Below are positions 17,380 through 27,755 of a stretch of 64,000 nucleotides of DNA, piece after piece (within the stretch, counting starts at the first letter, position 1; each line of letters opens with the position of its first letter). Below the pieces are notes generated by a model. It was not told the DNA's origin. It did no database searches and was given only the letters and a program-made list of their open reading frames with translations. The DNA comes from Pseudoalteromonas sp. A601 (GTDB taxonomy: Bacteria; Pseudomonadota; Gammaproteobacteria; Enterobacterales; Alteromonadaceae), in contig NZ_MXQF01000004.1 in the NCBI RefSeq assembly GCF_002165575.1, forward strand, positions 1-64,000. The letters are read 5' to 3'. The translations under genes were made by a program, and so were the position numbers.

Positions 17380-17667
17380 TTAAAGTGAGTCCGCTAAAAA
17401 ACTGATTGCCTGTGGTTTGATGTTGATTACTGCAAGCTGCGCTTTTATTTCGCTTTCAAGTGCTGGTAATTGTTGTTTGCTGTTTGCCTCGGATAAGGCT
17501 AATTCATCAATAAAGTAACAGCTTATCTGTAAACTGCTTGCTGGTTTTTTTAAATTAACATCATGAGTTAAATAAGCAAAACCGCTACAGTCATCTTTAA
17601 TATTTTCACAAGCAATGGTCAACATTTTTCGAAGTGATTTATCGAGTAATTTTTCTGTTTTAGTCAT
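17380..17667 (-). CDS. Hypothetical cytoplasmic protein, 95 residues
   Basis: Translation most likely starts at ATG 17667, which overlaps the end of the upstream lipoprotein gene (ATGACTAA shared), rather than at a farther in-frame start at 17775 that would give 131 residues and lie wholly within that gene. The protein is small, mixed alpha and beta, soluble and acidic, with no signal. A Lys-Thr-Glu-Lys-Leu-Leu-Asp-Lys-Ser-Leu-Arg-Lys N-terminal helix looks basic, but no DNA-binding motif is convincing. Sits in a three-gene unit with a lipoprotein and a two-helix membrane protein. Confidence 0.65.
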   Translation of the reverse strand: MTKTEKLLDKSLRKMLTIACENIKDDCSGFAYLTHDVNLKKPASSLQISCYFIDELALSEANSKQQLPALESEIKAQLAVINIKPQAISFLADSL

Positions 17668-17881
17668 TTTGTGTTGTTTGCTCTGTCGCTCTATTTTTTT
17701 TGTATTCGTCGTAGCTATCTTCTTGGCGCTTAATGCATTCGTGATATTCTTTATCAGCCATATAGTTACATTCATCTAAACGCGCAGATTGAATTTCATG
17801 ATAACGACTATCAGATGTACAAGCCGATAAGATAAAAATCATTGAAGCACTAAAAAGTAGCTTCAGTATATTGAAAATCAT
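17660..17881 (-). CDS. Small lipoprotein
   Basis: A 73-residue protein with a lipoprotein signal: hydrophobic residues 4-18 and lipobox Ile-Leu-Ser-Ala-Cys, so Cys21 is lipidated. Residue +2 is Thr, which favours sorting to the outer membrane. The mature part is short, charged, and has paired cysteines (Asp-Glu-Cys-Asn ... His-Glu-Cys-Ile) about ten residues apart that could form a helical hairpin disulfide. Its stop overlaps the next gene by eight bases. Function unknown. Confidence 0.75.
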   Translation of the reverse strand: MIFNILKLLFSASMIFILSACTSDSRYHEIQSARLDECNYMADKEYHECIKRQEDSYDEYKKNRATEQTTQND

Positions 17882-17980
17882 TAAAAATTCCTTACATTTT
17901 ATACCGCAAAACTAATTCATCACACTCGGTTTTGCTGTATATTGCAAACGTTTTAAGTTAATTACCATTAGGGCTGTATT

Positions 17981-18793
17981 ATGATGTTGTCGCAGTTACA
18001 AGAGCTGTTCCAGCGTATCGATAAAAGTAAAATATTTCAATCATTTGTTATCGCCGTTATTGTGATCTCTGCGTTAACTGTAGGCGCACATACCTATTCC
18101 TTACACCCAACTGCAGAATTTGCGTTGCATTGGATGGATATAGCAATCACTGCATTTTTCCTCGTAGAGCTTGTTATTCGCTATATTGCGAGTAAAGGAA
18201 TTAAAGATTTCTTTTCCAAAGGCTGGAATATATTCGATTTTATCATTGTGGTAGGCAGTTTATATCCTGCGGCAGGTTCAACCATATTTATTGCTAGGTT
18301 ATTAAGAATTTTCCGCGTATTGCGGTTAGTATCTATGATCCCCGAACTGCGTTTGCTGGTTAACTCTCTACTCAAAGCTATTCCACAAATGGGCTATATC
18401 GGTTTATTAATGTTTGTGATTTTTTATATTTACGCAGCAATGGGCAGCATGTTATTTGCTGATATAAACCCCGTATTATGGGGGGATGTGTCGATTTCAA
18501 TGTTAACTCTCTTTAGAATTGCTACATTCGAAGATTGGACCGACGTCATGTACGAAACCATGGCGGTTTATAAGTTAAGCTGGATTTTCTATCTTACATT
18601 TATATTCTTAACGGCATTTATATTTTTAAATATGATGGTCGGGGCTATTTTAGAAGTTATGTCAGAGGAACATCGTAACGCCCGAGAAGAGAAAGCTGAT
18701 GTCGACTCTTTACCTGCAACACAAGGTCAGGTTAATGAGCTTAAAACACAAGTTGCTGAGCTTAAACAGTTACTACAGCATAAGAATGAATAA
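17981..18793 (+). CDS. Voltage-gated cation channel, NaChBac-like fold, acidic filter
   Basis: A 270-residue single-repeat voltage-gated channel, which would act as a tetramer in the inner membrane. S1-S4 span about 20-120; S4 has arginines every third residue at 106, 109, 112 and 115. S5 is about 135-157, the pore helix and filter about 172-190, S6 about 200-226, and a C-terminal coiled coil with heptads about 235-268, as in NavAb-type channels. The filter is Thr-Phe-Glu-Asp-Trp-Thr-Asp (182-188). Bacterial sodium channels have Leu-Glu-Ser-Trp-Ser/Ala; acidic residues at the two positions occupied here by Asp185 and Asp188 are those used to make the calcium-selective CavAb. So calcium or mixed divalent permeation is likely. 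A bidirectional terminator follows. Confidence 0.9.
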   Translation: MMLSQLQELFQRIDKSKIFQSFVIAVIVISALTVGAHTYSLHPTAEFALHWMDIAITAFFLVELVIRYIASKGIKDFFSKGWNIFDFIIVVGSLYPAAGSTIFIARLLRIFRVLRLVSMIPELRLLVNSLLKAIPQMGYIGLLMFVIFYIYAAMGSMLFADINPVLWGDVSISMLTLFRIATFEDWTDVMYETMAVYKLSWIFYLTFIFLTAFIFLNMMVGAILEVMSEEHRNAREEKADVDSLPATQGQVNELKTQVAELKQLLQHKNE

Positions 18794-18822
18794 ACAAATC
18801 TAATAATCACAATTATAAACAT

Positions 18823-18850
18823 AAAAAGGTCGGCAAATGCCGACCTTTTT
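18823..18850. terminator. Bidirectional rho-independent terminator
   Basis: A perfect 13-bp stem, AAAAAGGTCGGCA and TGCCGACCTTTTT, with a two-base loop and A/T runs at both ends. It separates the convergent channel gene and asd. Confidence 0.95.
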
Positions 18851-18876
18851 ATGAGAATTAATACTAGCTACTCTGA

Positions 18877-19992
18877 CTACTGCTTATCAACAATAATACG
18901 TAACATACGGCGAAGTGGCTCTGCAGCGCCCCACAGTAATTGGTCACCCACAGTAAACGCACTAATGTACTCAGGGCCCATAGATAATTTACGAATTCTA
19001 CCAATCGGAATATTTAATGTACCAGTCACTTTAACCGGTGTTAAATCTGTTGCAGTGATCTCACGTTCATTGGGTATCACTTTAACCCATTCGTTATGAG
19101 AAGCTAAAATCTCCTCAACTTTTTCAACGCTGATATCTTCGCGTAATTTAATGGTCATGGCTTGTGAGTGACAACGCATAGCACCAATACGTACGCATAA
19201 ACCATCAACAGGGACAGGCTGCTTAGATGAGCCTAAGATTTTATTTGCTTCAACTTGCGCTTTCCATTCTTCTTTAGATTGCCCTGATGGCATAGGCACA
19301 TCAATCCACGGAATTAAACTGCCCGCTAGCGGTACACCAAATTGATCTTGTGGTAAATCACTTGATGCAATTTGTTCAGTTACAAGCTTATCAATTTCTA
19401 AGATGGCAGCTTGAGGGTCGGCAAGCTTATCTGCAACGCTTGCATGAATAGAGCCCATTTGCGCGATGAGTTCTTTCATATTACGCGCACCGGCACCTGA
19501 GGCTGCTTGGTAAGTCATTGGGCTGACCCACTCAATCAAATCTTGCTCAAATAAACCACCTAGAGCCAATAACATGAGTGAAACGGTACAGTTACCACCC
19601 ACATAGGTTTTAACGCCTTGCTCAAGACCTTGCTCAATGACATCTTTGTTTACAGGATCAAGTACAATAATACTGTCATCGCTCATACGAAGAGCTGACG
19701 CTGCATCTATCCAATAGCCGTTCCACCCTGCTTCACGTAACTGTGGGTAAACCGCTTTAGTATAATCACCACCTTGGCAGGTGATAATGATGTCCATTTT
19801 AGCAAGCTCTTCAATGCTAGTGGCATCGAGTAAAGGTTTTGCCGCGCCGGCTATGTCAGGCCCTAGTTGCCCTGCTTGAGAGGTGGTAAAAAAAGTGGTG
19901 TCAATATTGGCAAAATCATTTTCTTGCTGCATACGTTCTAATAACACTGAGCCAACCATGCCCCGCCAACCGACTAATCCTACTTTTTTCAT
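18877..19992 (-). CDS. asd: Aspartate-semialdehyde dehydrogenase
   Basis: Catalyses NADPH-dependent reduction of aspartyl phosphate to aspartate semialdehyde, the branch point to lysine, diaminopimelate, threonine and methionine. From the ATG at 19992 the protein is 371 residues and starts [14 protein letters not shown], matching the E. coli-type enzyme with its nucleotide-binding glycines; an in-frame start at 20016 would add eight residues. Catalytic Cys135 lies in Gly-Gly-Asn-Cys-Thr-Val-Ser, the same number as in E. coli. Stand-alone gene with a terminator downstream; essential in most bacteria because it feeds peptidoglycan synthesis. Confidence 0.97.
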   Translation of the reverse strand: MKKVGLVGWRGMVGSVLLERMQQENDFANIDTTFFTTSQAGQLGPDIAGAAKPLLDATSIEELAKMDIIITCQGGDYTKAVYPQLREAGWNGYWIDAASALRMSDDSIIVLDPVNKDVIEQGLEQGVKTYVGGNCTVSLMLLALGGLFEQDLIEWVSPMTYQAASGAGARNMKELIAQMGSIHASVADKLADPQAAILEIDKLVTEQIASSDLPQDQFGVPLAGSLIPWIDVPMPSGQSKEEWKAQVEANKILGSSKQPVPVDGLCVRIGAMRCHSQAMTIKLREDISVEKVEEILASHNEWVKVIPNEREITATDLTPVKVTGTLNIPIGRIRKLSMGPEYISAFTVGDQLLWGAAEPLRRMLRIIVDKQ

Positions 19993-20160
19993 TGTTTGTT
20001 CCACTATTTGAGTCATAAGAAATACCTAATACGTTAAAAATTAAAATTCATTGCGTGAGATTTAATTTTTAGACGAGTTAATCTAGCATTGCAGTAAATG
20101 CAAAACCAGTAATAGTCATAGAACATAAAAATATTTCATATTGATTCTGTAACTTAAAGA

Positions 20161-20964
20161 TCAATCAATGGTTATATCTTCTAAACTGGGATCTAAAGCA
20201 GGTGGCGATACATCAATGCCTTTGCGTAATTGCTTTACCACTGTTTTAAGCACATCAATACGGGCATACCATTTATATTGGGCAGCAATGATATGCCATG
20301 GAGCAGCTTTGGTATTGGTATGAACAAACATATCGTTAATAGCATTTACATACTCACCACGTTTTTCACGATTACGGATATCTTCGCTGGTGAGTTTCCA
20401 ACGTTTATAAGGGTCTTGCAGGCGTCCTTCAAAGCGCTTTAACTGCTCATCACTACTGATATTTAAAAACACCTTAACAATGCGCACCTCATCATCTATC
20501 AATAAGCGTTCGAATTCATTGAGCTCTTGATATGCACGTTGCCACTGCTGTGAACTGGCAAGTCCCTCAACTCTTTCTACCAAAACACGGCCATAATAGG
20601 ATCGATCAAAAATGGCGATAGTGCCTGGCGCAGGTAGTTTATTCATAAATCGATACAAATAATGTTTGCCTTGTTCCTCAGATGTTGGCGCAGCAATCGG
20701 GTAAACAGTAAACCCTCTGGGGTCTAACCGCTGCGTTAAACGCCTTATAGCACCTCCCTTCCCTGCTGCATCCCAACCCTCTAAAACAATAACGGCGCGA
20801 CGCCCTTGATGAAAATAAGCTTGCTGTACATGCAACAACTTAGTTTGCCAGTGTTTGAGCTGTCGCTTATAAGTTTGTTTATCTTTAATCGATGGCCACT
20901 GCGTTTGTGACTCATCTAACACTAGTTTATTTTTATTGAGTTTAATTTGACTAACAGAGTGCAC
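20161..20964 (-). CDS. ppk2: Polyphosphate kinase 2 family protein
   Basis: A 267-residue PPK2 kinase that transfers phosphate between polyphosphate and nucleotides. Walker A Gly-Trp-Asp-Ala-Ala-Gly-Lys-Gly-Gly lies at 63-71, Walker B Asp120-Arg121 in Phe-Asp-Arg-Ser-Tyr-Tyr-Gly-Arg, and the lid Arg/Lys-rich region near 195-210. It is a single-domain PPK2; the class (nucleoside mono- or diphosphate use) cannot be settled from this reading. Monocistronic and cytoplasmic. Confidence 0.93.
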   Translation of the reverse strand: MHSVSQIKLNKNKLVLDESQTQWPSIKDKQTYKRQLKHWQTKLLHVQQAYFHQGRRAVIVLEGWDAAGKGGAIRRLTQRLDPRGFTVYPIAAPTSEEQGKHYLYRFMNKLPAPGTIAIFDRSYYGRVLVERVEGLASSQQWQRAYQELNEFERLLIDDEVRIVKVFLNISSDEQLKRFEGRLQDPYKRWKLTSEDIRNREKRGEYVNAINDMFVHTNTKAAPWHIIAAQYKWYARIDVLKTVVKQLRKGIDVSPPALDPSLEDITID

Positions 20965-21031
20965 AATAATTCCTTTTCAACAAGCAGCTTGGGCATTTGT
21001 AGATGCCAATAAGCATAGCAAACAGCTGGGC

Positions 21032-21057
21032 AAAAAAAAGCCCTACAAATGTAGGGC
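21032..21057 (-). terminator. Rho-independent terminator after the TonB-dependent receptor
   Basis: Stem GCCCTACA (21040-21047) with TGTAGGGC (21050-21057), two-base loop, followed on the minus strand by a run of eight T. Ends the lipoprotein-receptor transcript. Confidence 0.93.
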
Positions 21058-21101
21058 AATGAAGTGAGCTTATTGTATTCGCCTTCCTAGGCTAAACTAA
21101 G

Positions 21102-23792
21102 CTAGAACTCGTAAGAATACGCTATACTAAATTTAGTCCCTTCTTCTTTTTTCCAGAGTGATAAACCTTCTTGCTCAATTTCTTTCTCTTGACCAAGAAT
21201 ATTTTCAACTTTAAATTTCACTTTACTGCTGAAGTTTGGAAAATAAGAATAAACTAAATCTAATGAGTGGAATGATTGCTCCTCAGCGTCTTCATTACCA
21301 CGAGTACCTGGTACGATTATTCTAGGCCCAAACACATTATAAACTAATGATGTTGAATGGAAGCCATCATCAGAGTCATAACCCATTTGTAAGTTAGTTA
21401 CCCATTCAGAGTGACCTACAAGTCGACGCTCATTATTTGTAACAATGTTAGAAACAGAATCAGCTTCTAATGCATCTTTTAATTGCTGTTCAAATAAAGA
21501 ATCGACACCATCAGAATCATCAATACCAAGATTAACTGATGAATCTGACAAAGTTAGATTACCTGATACAAATATATTAGCTAAAGACGAGTCAATAAAG
21601 CTAAAATCAGATAAGAAATCGAACTCTATACCTGTTAATTCACCTGATTCAGCATTGGCTGTTAATAGCTGTGGTGCAGCACCGCCAACCCCAGCAAGCT
21701 CAACCATTTCAATCGGATTTTCAATATCTTTATGGAATAAAGCAACAGAGAAGTTATTTCCTGATTGCATATACCATTCGAATCTAAAATCAATGTTCTT
21801 TAATTTAGAGCTTTGTAAACTAGGTGAACCACGAACCAAAAACTCAGTTAACGGGTCAACATAGTAACTAGAGCTAACATCACGCATATCAGGGCGAATG
21901 GTTGTTTCGCTTAAGTTTAAGCGAAACTGCATTTCTTCATCCATAATATAAGTAACCGCAAGAGACGGAAAGAAATCGTCATCTTTAATTGCTACTTCAG
22001 TGATTTCATCAGTCGTTGCATCAAATTCATTGCTATGAGCTTTAAAAGGTACAGATACTTGGGCAAAATCTTCCCAACGTATACCACCTGTAAAGCGCCA
22101 TGTATTATCTAAGAAATAATCAGCCATGAAATAATAAGCATCTAGCTTATTCGCTGCAGTGTATGAATCTCCATCAGCTGTTCTATCATCAAAAATGCCA
22201 GAACCTGTAGCACTCGTGTAGAAGTCATCGTTGTTGATATTATCATCAGCGAAAATTTCATCTAAGCGAGAACCATAGCTGTATTCATCAGCAATACCAC
22301 GGTGGGTAATACCAAAACGCGTATTTGCAGCATCACGAGATTTTTCTGAGAAGTCGCCACCCGCTTTTAATTCAAGCTCATAACCATCGCCATAAAATGG
22401 CATCCCCATATTCCAGCCCCAAGTATCTACCTTATCATGTAGGGTTTGAAACTCTCGGCTTAAATTTGTTGCAGAAACATCTTGCAGTTGTTCAGACTCA
22501 AAAACCCCATCGCTATAATTTTTTTGAAAAATAGCGTCAACCATACCTGGTGCATCACGATTAGCACGGCTAGTGCCTGCGTACCAATCAACAAATAGGT
22601 TGTTATACTCTATAAAGTTATGAGTACCTTTTAACTGGCTAGAAAACATTTCGCGTTCTTCATACACGACATCGACACGACGTAATTCACGAGTTCCTTC
22701 TTCTGACTCATTGGCATCATAGAAATTACGGTCACGCACTCGATCACGCATATCATGTAAAGCAATATTAGTTAACTCGACTTTATGATTTGAGTTAAAT
22801 TCATAACCCAAGTTTAAAGTTCCACTCCAGCGAACACTTTGTTCTGTAGAAGTACCATCATAATATTGCGCAAAACATTTGTCTTCACAGCCTAAGCTAC
22901 CTAGGTTAGTTCCATTTTGCTCTTGGCTAACTTCCCACTCGTTTTCATACGAAACAGCAGCTAGCACACCAAAAGTACCTAAATCACTCTCAAATCGATC
23001 ACCAAGTGCAACTGAAAAATCCATACCTAGAGGAACGTCTTTTTCGGTTGGTCCAATGTTCCAATCAAGTGATGACATTAACGCCTGACGCTGCTCAAGT
23101 GTTGTATCAAGGTTACCTTCTATACCATCAGCAGCAAATGCATCAATGAACTCTTGGGGTAATGCACGTGTTCCATCATCACGGCCCATCCAATCATCAT
23201 CACCGCCTTCATAGAAATAACCTGTTTCACTATTACTGGTATCGTATGAAGCACCAACATCAACTTTAAATAAGAAATCGCTTGGGATAGACTTCGTTCT
23301 GATGTTGACGTTACCACCACCAAAATGCGCTGGCATGTCAGGTGAGAACGATTTTTGTACACTTAAACTTTCAATGATGTCTGATGGAAATAAATCCAAA
23401 GGAACAACTGAACGCGTAGGATCGGGACTTGGCACGTACATCCCATTTAATTGTGTACTTGAGTATCGCTCACCTAGACCACGAACATAGATAAACTTAC
23501 CATCTACAAGGGTTAAGCCTGTTACACGGCGAAGTGCTGCAGCGGCATCACCATCACCTGTTCTTGAAATTTGATCGGCACCCATAATATCTGCAACAAA
23601 CGCTTGATTTTGACGCTCTTGCAATACGGCACCCGCACTTCCTTTTAAACGCTGTCCAACAGCGACCACTTCTTCTATCTCTTGGTCAGATTCTTGCGCT
23701 TGAGCTGAGTTTATCGACAAACCTAAAAGAGCAGCAACAACCGCGTAATTTAGTTTTGAGCGACCAAGTTTAGAGGGGGTAAAAGAATTCAT
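21102..23792 (-). CDS. TonB-dependent outer-membrane receptor
   Basis: An 896-residue TonB-dependent receptor. The ATG at 23792 has GGAG eight bases upstream and is preferred over 23810. A Sec signal peptide (Ala-Val-Val-Ala-Ala-Leu-Leu-Gly-Leu-Ser ... Ala-Gln-Ala) is followed by a TonB-box-like Glu-Glu-Val-Val-Ala-Val-Gly, a plug domain (about 45-170, with Ala-Leu-Arg-Arg-Val-Thr-Gly-Leu and Tyr-Val-Arg-Gly-Leu-Gly-Glu-Arg-Tyr) and a beta-barrel ending in Ser-Tyr-Glu-Phe. It lacks the carboxypeptidase-like N-terminal extension of SusC proteins. It lies downstream of a giant lipoprotein with only a hairpin between, so the two probably act together on one substrate at the cell surface. The substrate is unknown; nothing points to a siderophore. 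Confidence 0.9.
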   Translation of the reverse strand: MNSFTPSKLGRSKLNYAVVAALLGLSINSAQAQESDQEIEEVVAVGQRLKGSAGAVLQERQNQAFVADIMGADQISRTGDGDAAAALRRVTGLTLVDGKFIYVRGLGERYSSTQLNGMYVPSPDPTRSVVPLDLFPSDIIESLSVQKSFSPDMPAHFGGGNVNIRTKSIPSDFLFKVDVGASYDTSNSETGYFYEGGDDDWMGRDDGTRALPQEFIDAFAADGIEGNLDTTLEQRQALMSSLDWNIGPTEKDVPLGMDFSVALGDRFESDLGTFGVLAAVSYENEWEVSQEQNGTNLGSLGCEDKCFAQYYDGTSTEQSVRWSGTLNLGYEFNSNHKVELTNIALHDMRDRVRDRNFYDANESEEGTRELRRVDVVYEEREMFSSQLKGTHNFIEYNNLFVDWYAGTSRANRDAPGMVDAIFQKNYSDGVFESEQLQDVSATNLSREFQTLHDKVDTWGWNMGMPFYGDGYELELKAGGDFSEKSRDAANTRFGITHRGIADEYSYGSRLDEIFADDNINNDDFYTSATGSGIFDDRTADGDSYTAANKLDAYYFMADYFLDNTWRFTGGIRWEDFAQVSVPFKAHSNEFDATTDEITEVAIKDDDFFPSLAVTYIMDEEMQFRLNLSETTIRPDMRDVSSSYYVDPLTEFLVRGSPSLQSSKLKNIDFRFEWYMQSGNNFSVALFHKDIENPIEMVELAGVGGAAPQLLTANAESGELTGIEFDFLSDFSFIDSSLANIFVSGNLTLSDSSVNLGIDDSDGVDSLFEQQLKDALEADSVSNIVTNNERRLVGHSEWVTNLQMGYDSDDGFHSTSLVYNVFGPRIIVPGTRGNEDAEEQSFHSLDLVYSYFPNFSSKVKFKVENILGQEKEIEQEGLSLWKKEEGTKFSIAYSYEF

Positions 23793-23821
23793 TATTATAC
23801 TCCGAAACATGAACTAGAAGC

Positions 23822-23845
23822 TGGGTGAGAGCGAACTCTCACCCA
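23822..23845 (-). promoter_or_regulatory. Intercistronic hairpin between lipoprotein and receptor genes
   Basis: A perfect 10-bp stem (TGGGTGAGAG and CTCTCACCCA) capped by a CGAA/TTCG tetraloop. No T tract follows in the direction of transcription, so it is more likely an mRNA-stabilising or partial attenuation hairpin than a full terminator. It would let lipoprotein mRNA exceed receptor mRNA. Confidence 0.6.
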
Positions 23846-23861
23846 TGGTTATAAAAGAGGG

Positions 23862-26800
23862 TTATTCAAGACCTACTTTTACCCAACCTGCAGTCCAGTC
23901 AGTTTGTGCATCCATCGCACCGATGTAATCAACTTTGTCGAAGAAGCTGTTTAAGCTTGATGAGTCAAAGCCTTGACCAAGTAATGCTGAGTCTGAAGTT
24001 GGCATATAGCCATTTTCACTTAAACCTAGCATAGCGGCTTCCATTACAGAGTTACCATCTTGAGCTATAAACCAAGCCTGTGCAGTATCGCCATTAATTG
24101 TTTGCTCTGAGAAATTGTTTTCAGCAGAACAAGCAACTACAGAGTTAGTTATAGATAGCTTGCCGTCTTCTGCGTGAGGCACAGAATCCGAACCGATACG
24201 TAAACAGTTATTGTAGCTATCAGGGCCTGTCACAACTAGATTTTTAATAACACCCGCAGTACCTGCACGTAGGCGCACACCATTTACATCTGCAGCACCA
24301 ATGATGGTTACATTTGAAATTGTTGGCATTGTTAGTGGTGAAGCCTCTGAATCAAACTCAGAGTTATCAGCTTCAATTGCATTATCACCATTCGTTGAAT
24401 TTTGTTTGATAAGTACATGTTGAGCATTACCAGTCCAACCAAATGACCAATCAAGAGAGTCGTCACCTATATTAGTTAATACCAAGTGGCTGATACTTGC
24501 TGTACCACCAAAGAACTCAACGCCGTCATCAAGGTTTTCATGAACATGGATGTAATCAAGCTCTGTTTGGCTACCTACACCCGCAATAGTGATACCGTTA
24601 AGCTCATCACCATTACCTAGTGTTTTACCTGCTTGTTTTACAACAACGTATTTTAATGTACCTGAATTATCTTCTGGGTCTGTACCACCGAATAAACCTG
24701 CATCACCTTCAGCCGGAACACCACAGCTTGCAAGCTCATCAGCAGTTGTTTCGCCTTCTTGGTCGCCACATGAGTTAGCAGGTGCATTACCTAGTAATAC
24801 TAAACCACCCCATTGACCAATACCGGTTTCAGCGCCCGTCATATCTTGGATAGACGTCATAGTGATTGGCTGAGTTGCAGTACCAACAGCTTCAATTTTA
24901 GAACCACGACGAACCACTAAGAAGTCATCACCTGACTCACCAATTAAAGTTGTACCAAACTGAACATAAAGAGTTGCAGGTGTAACTCGGTCACCACCTA
25001 CAGCAGTACGGCCTTTCAAAATCCAGTGAGCGTCATTCGTAAGCGTTACATCTGAAGTAAACACAACATCTTGGTCTAATTCGTAGACAGGTTTATCAGT
25101 AATTTGTGGGAAGCTTGCAGAAACATCTGTAGCAAGTTCCTGAGCTAGCGCATTTTCGATATCTGTTGGGAAGTTAGGTGTCACAGCAACAGTCCAACCG
25201 TCCATCCAGTTGTTATCACCATCGAATGCACCAATGTAATCAGTTTTAGTGAAAAATGAATCAAGTTCTGAAGCATCAACACCAGCACCTAAAAGTGGTG
25301 AACCTGATTTAGGTGTAAAGCCGTCAGTCGCTAAGTTTAAGTTAGCTGACGTGAGTGTTTGGTTACCTGTTTGACCTTCAAACCATGATTGAACATTCCC
25401 AGAACCAATTGCTTCGTCACCAAAGTTATTGTCAGCGTTACATGCTACTACTGAGTTTTCGATTGATAATTCACCAGATTCTGCATTAGCAACAGAGTCA
25501 GAACCAACTCGTAGACAATTTTTGTATCCATCAGGACCTGTGATAACTACGTTACGAAGAATACCAGCAGTACCCGCGCGTAAACGAATACCATTGACAC
25601 CATCAGCACCAACAACGGTAACATTCGAAATAAGTGGTTTTGTAAGAGGTGTTGCATTTGAATCAAACTCAGAGTTGTCTGCTTCAAATGCATTATCCCC
25701 GCCTACTGAACTTTGTTGGATATACACATTCTGTGCGCGACCTGTCCAACCAAATGACCAATCAAATGAGTCATCACCAATATCAGTTAATACAACATTA
25801 CGAACATTAACAGTACCACCAAAGAATTCGATACCGTCATCTAGGTTTTGATGGACTTGAATGTATTCAACTTTTGTTTTAGAGCCAACACCAGCAAATG
25901 TAATACCATTTAGCTCATCGCCATTACCCAGTGTTTTACCCGCATGTTTTACAAGTACATAGCGAACAACCCCTGAGTTATCTTCTGCGTCTGTACCACC
26001 AAATAAGCCAGCATCACCTTCAGCAGGTACACCACAGTTGGTAAGTTCATCAGCGGTTGTTTCACCTTCTTGGTCACCACAAGAGTTTGCTGGTGCATTA
26101 CCTAAAAGAACTAAACCACCCCATTGACCTATGCCTGTTTCAGCACCTGTCATATCTTGGATAGACGTCATAGTAATTGGCGCCGTTGCATTACCATTTG
26201 CATTAATTTGAGAACCACGACGAACAACTAAGAAGTCATCACCTGTCTCACCAATTAATGTAGTACCTGCTTGAATATAAAGTGTTGCACTATTTTCACG
26301 GTCACCACCAACTGCAGTACGACCATTTAAGATCCAGTGTACATCGTTTGTTAATGTTACATCAGCAGTGAATTCAGTATCTTCGGTTAAGCGGTATACT
26401 GGCTTATCAGTGATTTGTGGGAATTCACTTGATACATCCGTAGCAAAACCTTGAGCTTGTGCGTTCTCAATATCAGTTGGGAAGCCACCGTTAATCGCAA
26501 CTGTCCAACCTTCCATCCAGTTAGTCGTGCCATCAAATGCACCGACTTGACCATTTGCCAACAATGGTGAGCCAGCTAATGGCATATAACCATTGTCATC
26601 AAGCATTAAATCAGCAGGTGTTAATGTTTGGTTAGCATCTTGCCCTTCAAACCAGGCTTGAACAGTACCACCATTAATGGTCTCGCTGCCAAAGTTGTTA
26701 GCAGCTGTTTGACATGCAACGATAGAGTTGGTGATAGTTAAAGAGCCATCTTCAGCACGAGGCACTGAATCAGAGCCAACACGCAAACAGTTTTCATATG

Positions 26801-27755
26801 TTGCAGGGCCTGTTACAAAAACATTCTTCAGAACACCAGCTGTACCGGCACGTAGGCGAATACCGTTATTTGCATCGGCGCCAACAATGGTTACATTTTC
26901 GATGGTTGGCATAGTAAGCGGTGACGCTTGTGAATCAAACTCTGAGTTATCAGCTTCGATTGCGTTATCACCCACATTTGCAGCTTGCTGGATGTAAACA
27001 TTAGTAGCTTTACCCGTCCAGCCAAATGACCAATCCAGTGAATCATCGCCAATGTTAGTAAGAACAACATTGCTCACATTAACAGTACCGCCAAAAAATT
27101 CGATACCATCATCTAGATTTTCATGTACTTGAATATAATCTACAGTTGTTTCAGAACCAACACCCGCAAATGTAATACCATTTAGTTCATCACCATTACC
27201 TAGAGTTTTACCTGCTTGCTTAACTAAAACATACTTTAAAGTACCTGAATTATCGGCTGCATCTTCACCACCGAACAAGCCTGCATCACCTTCAGCTGGA
27301 ACACCACAATTTGCAAGTTCATCAGCTGTCGTTTCACCTTCCTGATCACCACATGAGTTAGCGGGTGCATTACCAAGTAATACTAAGCCACCCCATTGAC
27401 CAATAGCCGTTTCGCCACCTGTTACATCTTGAATAGATGTCATTGTGATAGGTTGAGATATTGTACCTACAGATTCTATCTGCGAACCACGGCGGACAAC
27501 TAAGAAATCGTCACCTGACTCACCAATTAATGTAGTACCTTGCTGTATATATAACACAGCATTATCTGCACGGTCATTACCAACAGCAGTTCTACCTTGT
27601 AAAATCCAATGTGCATCATTGGTTAAACTAGCATCAACTGTAAATACAGTATCTGCAGCTAGTTTATAAACTGGCTTATCAGTAATTTCAGGATATGAAC
27701 TTGAAACATCTGTAGCTAAACCTTGAGTAAAAGCATTTTCAATATCCGTTGGGAA
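23862..27755 (-). repeat. Three tandem coding repeats of about 1.3 kb
   Basis: The three domain units of the lipoprotein correspond to DNA blocks 26484-27755, 25173-26483 and 23862-25172. Stretches of near-identical protein (for example the Gly-Gln-Trp-Gly-Gly motif block and the Cys-Gly-Asp-Gln block) occur at the same place in each unit, and the flanking parts have diverged, so this is an old in-frame amplification that could still recombine. Confidence 0.9.
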
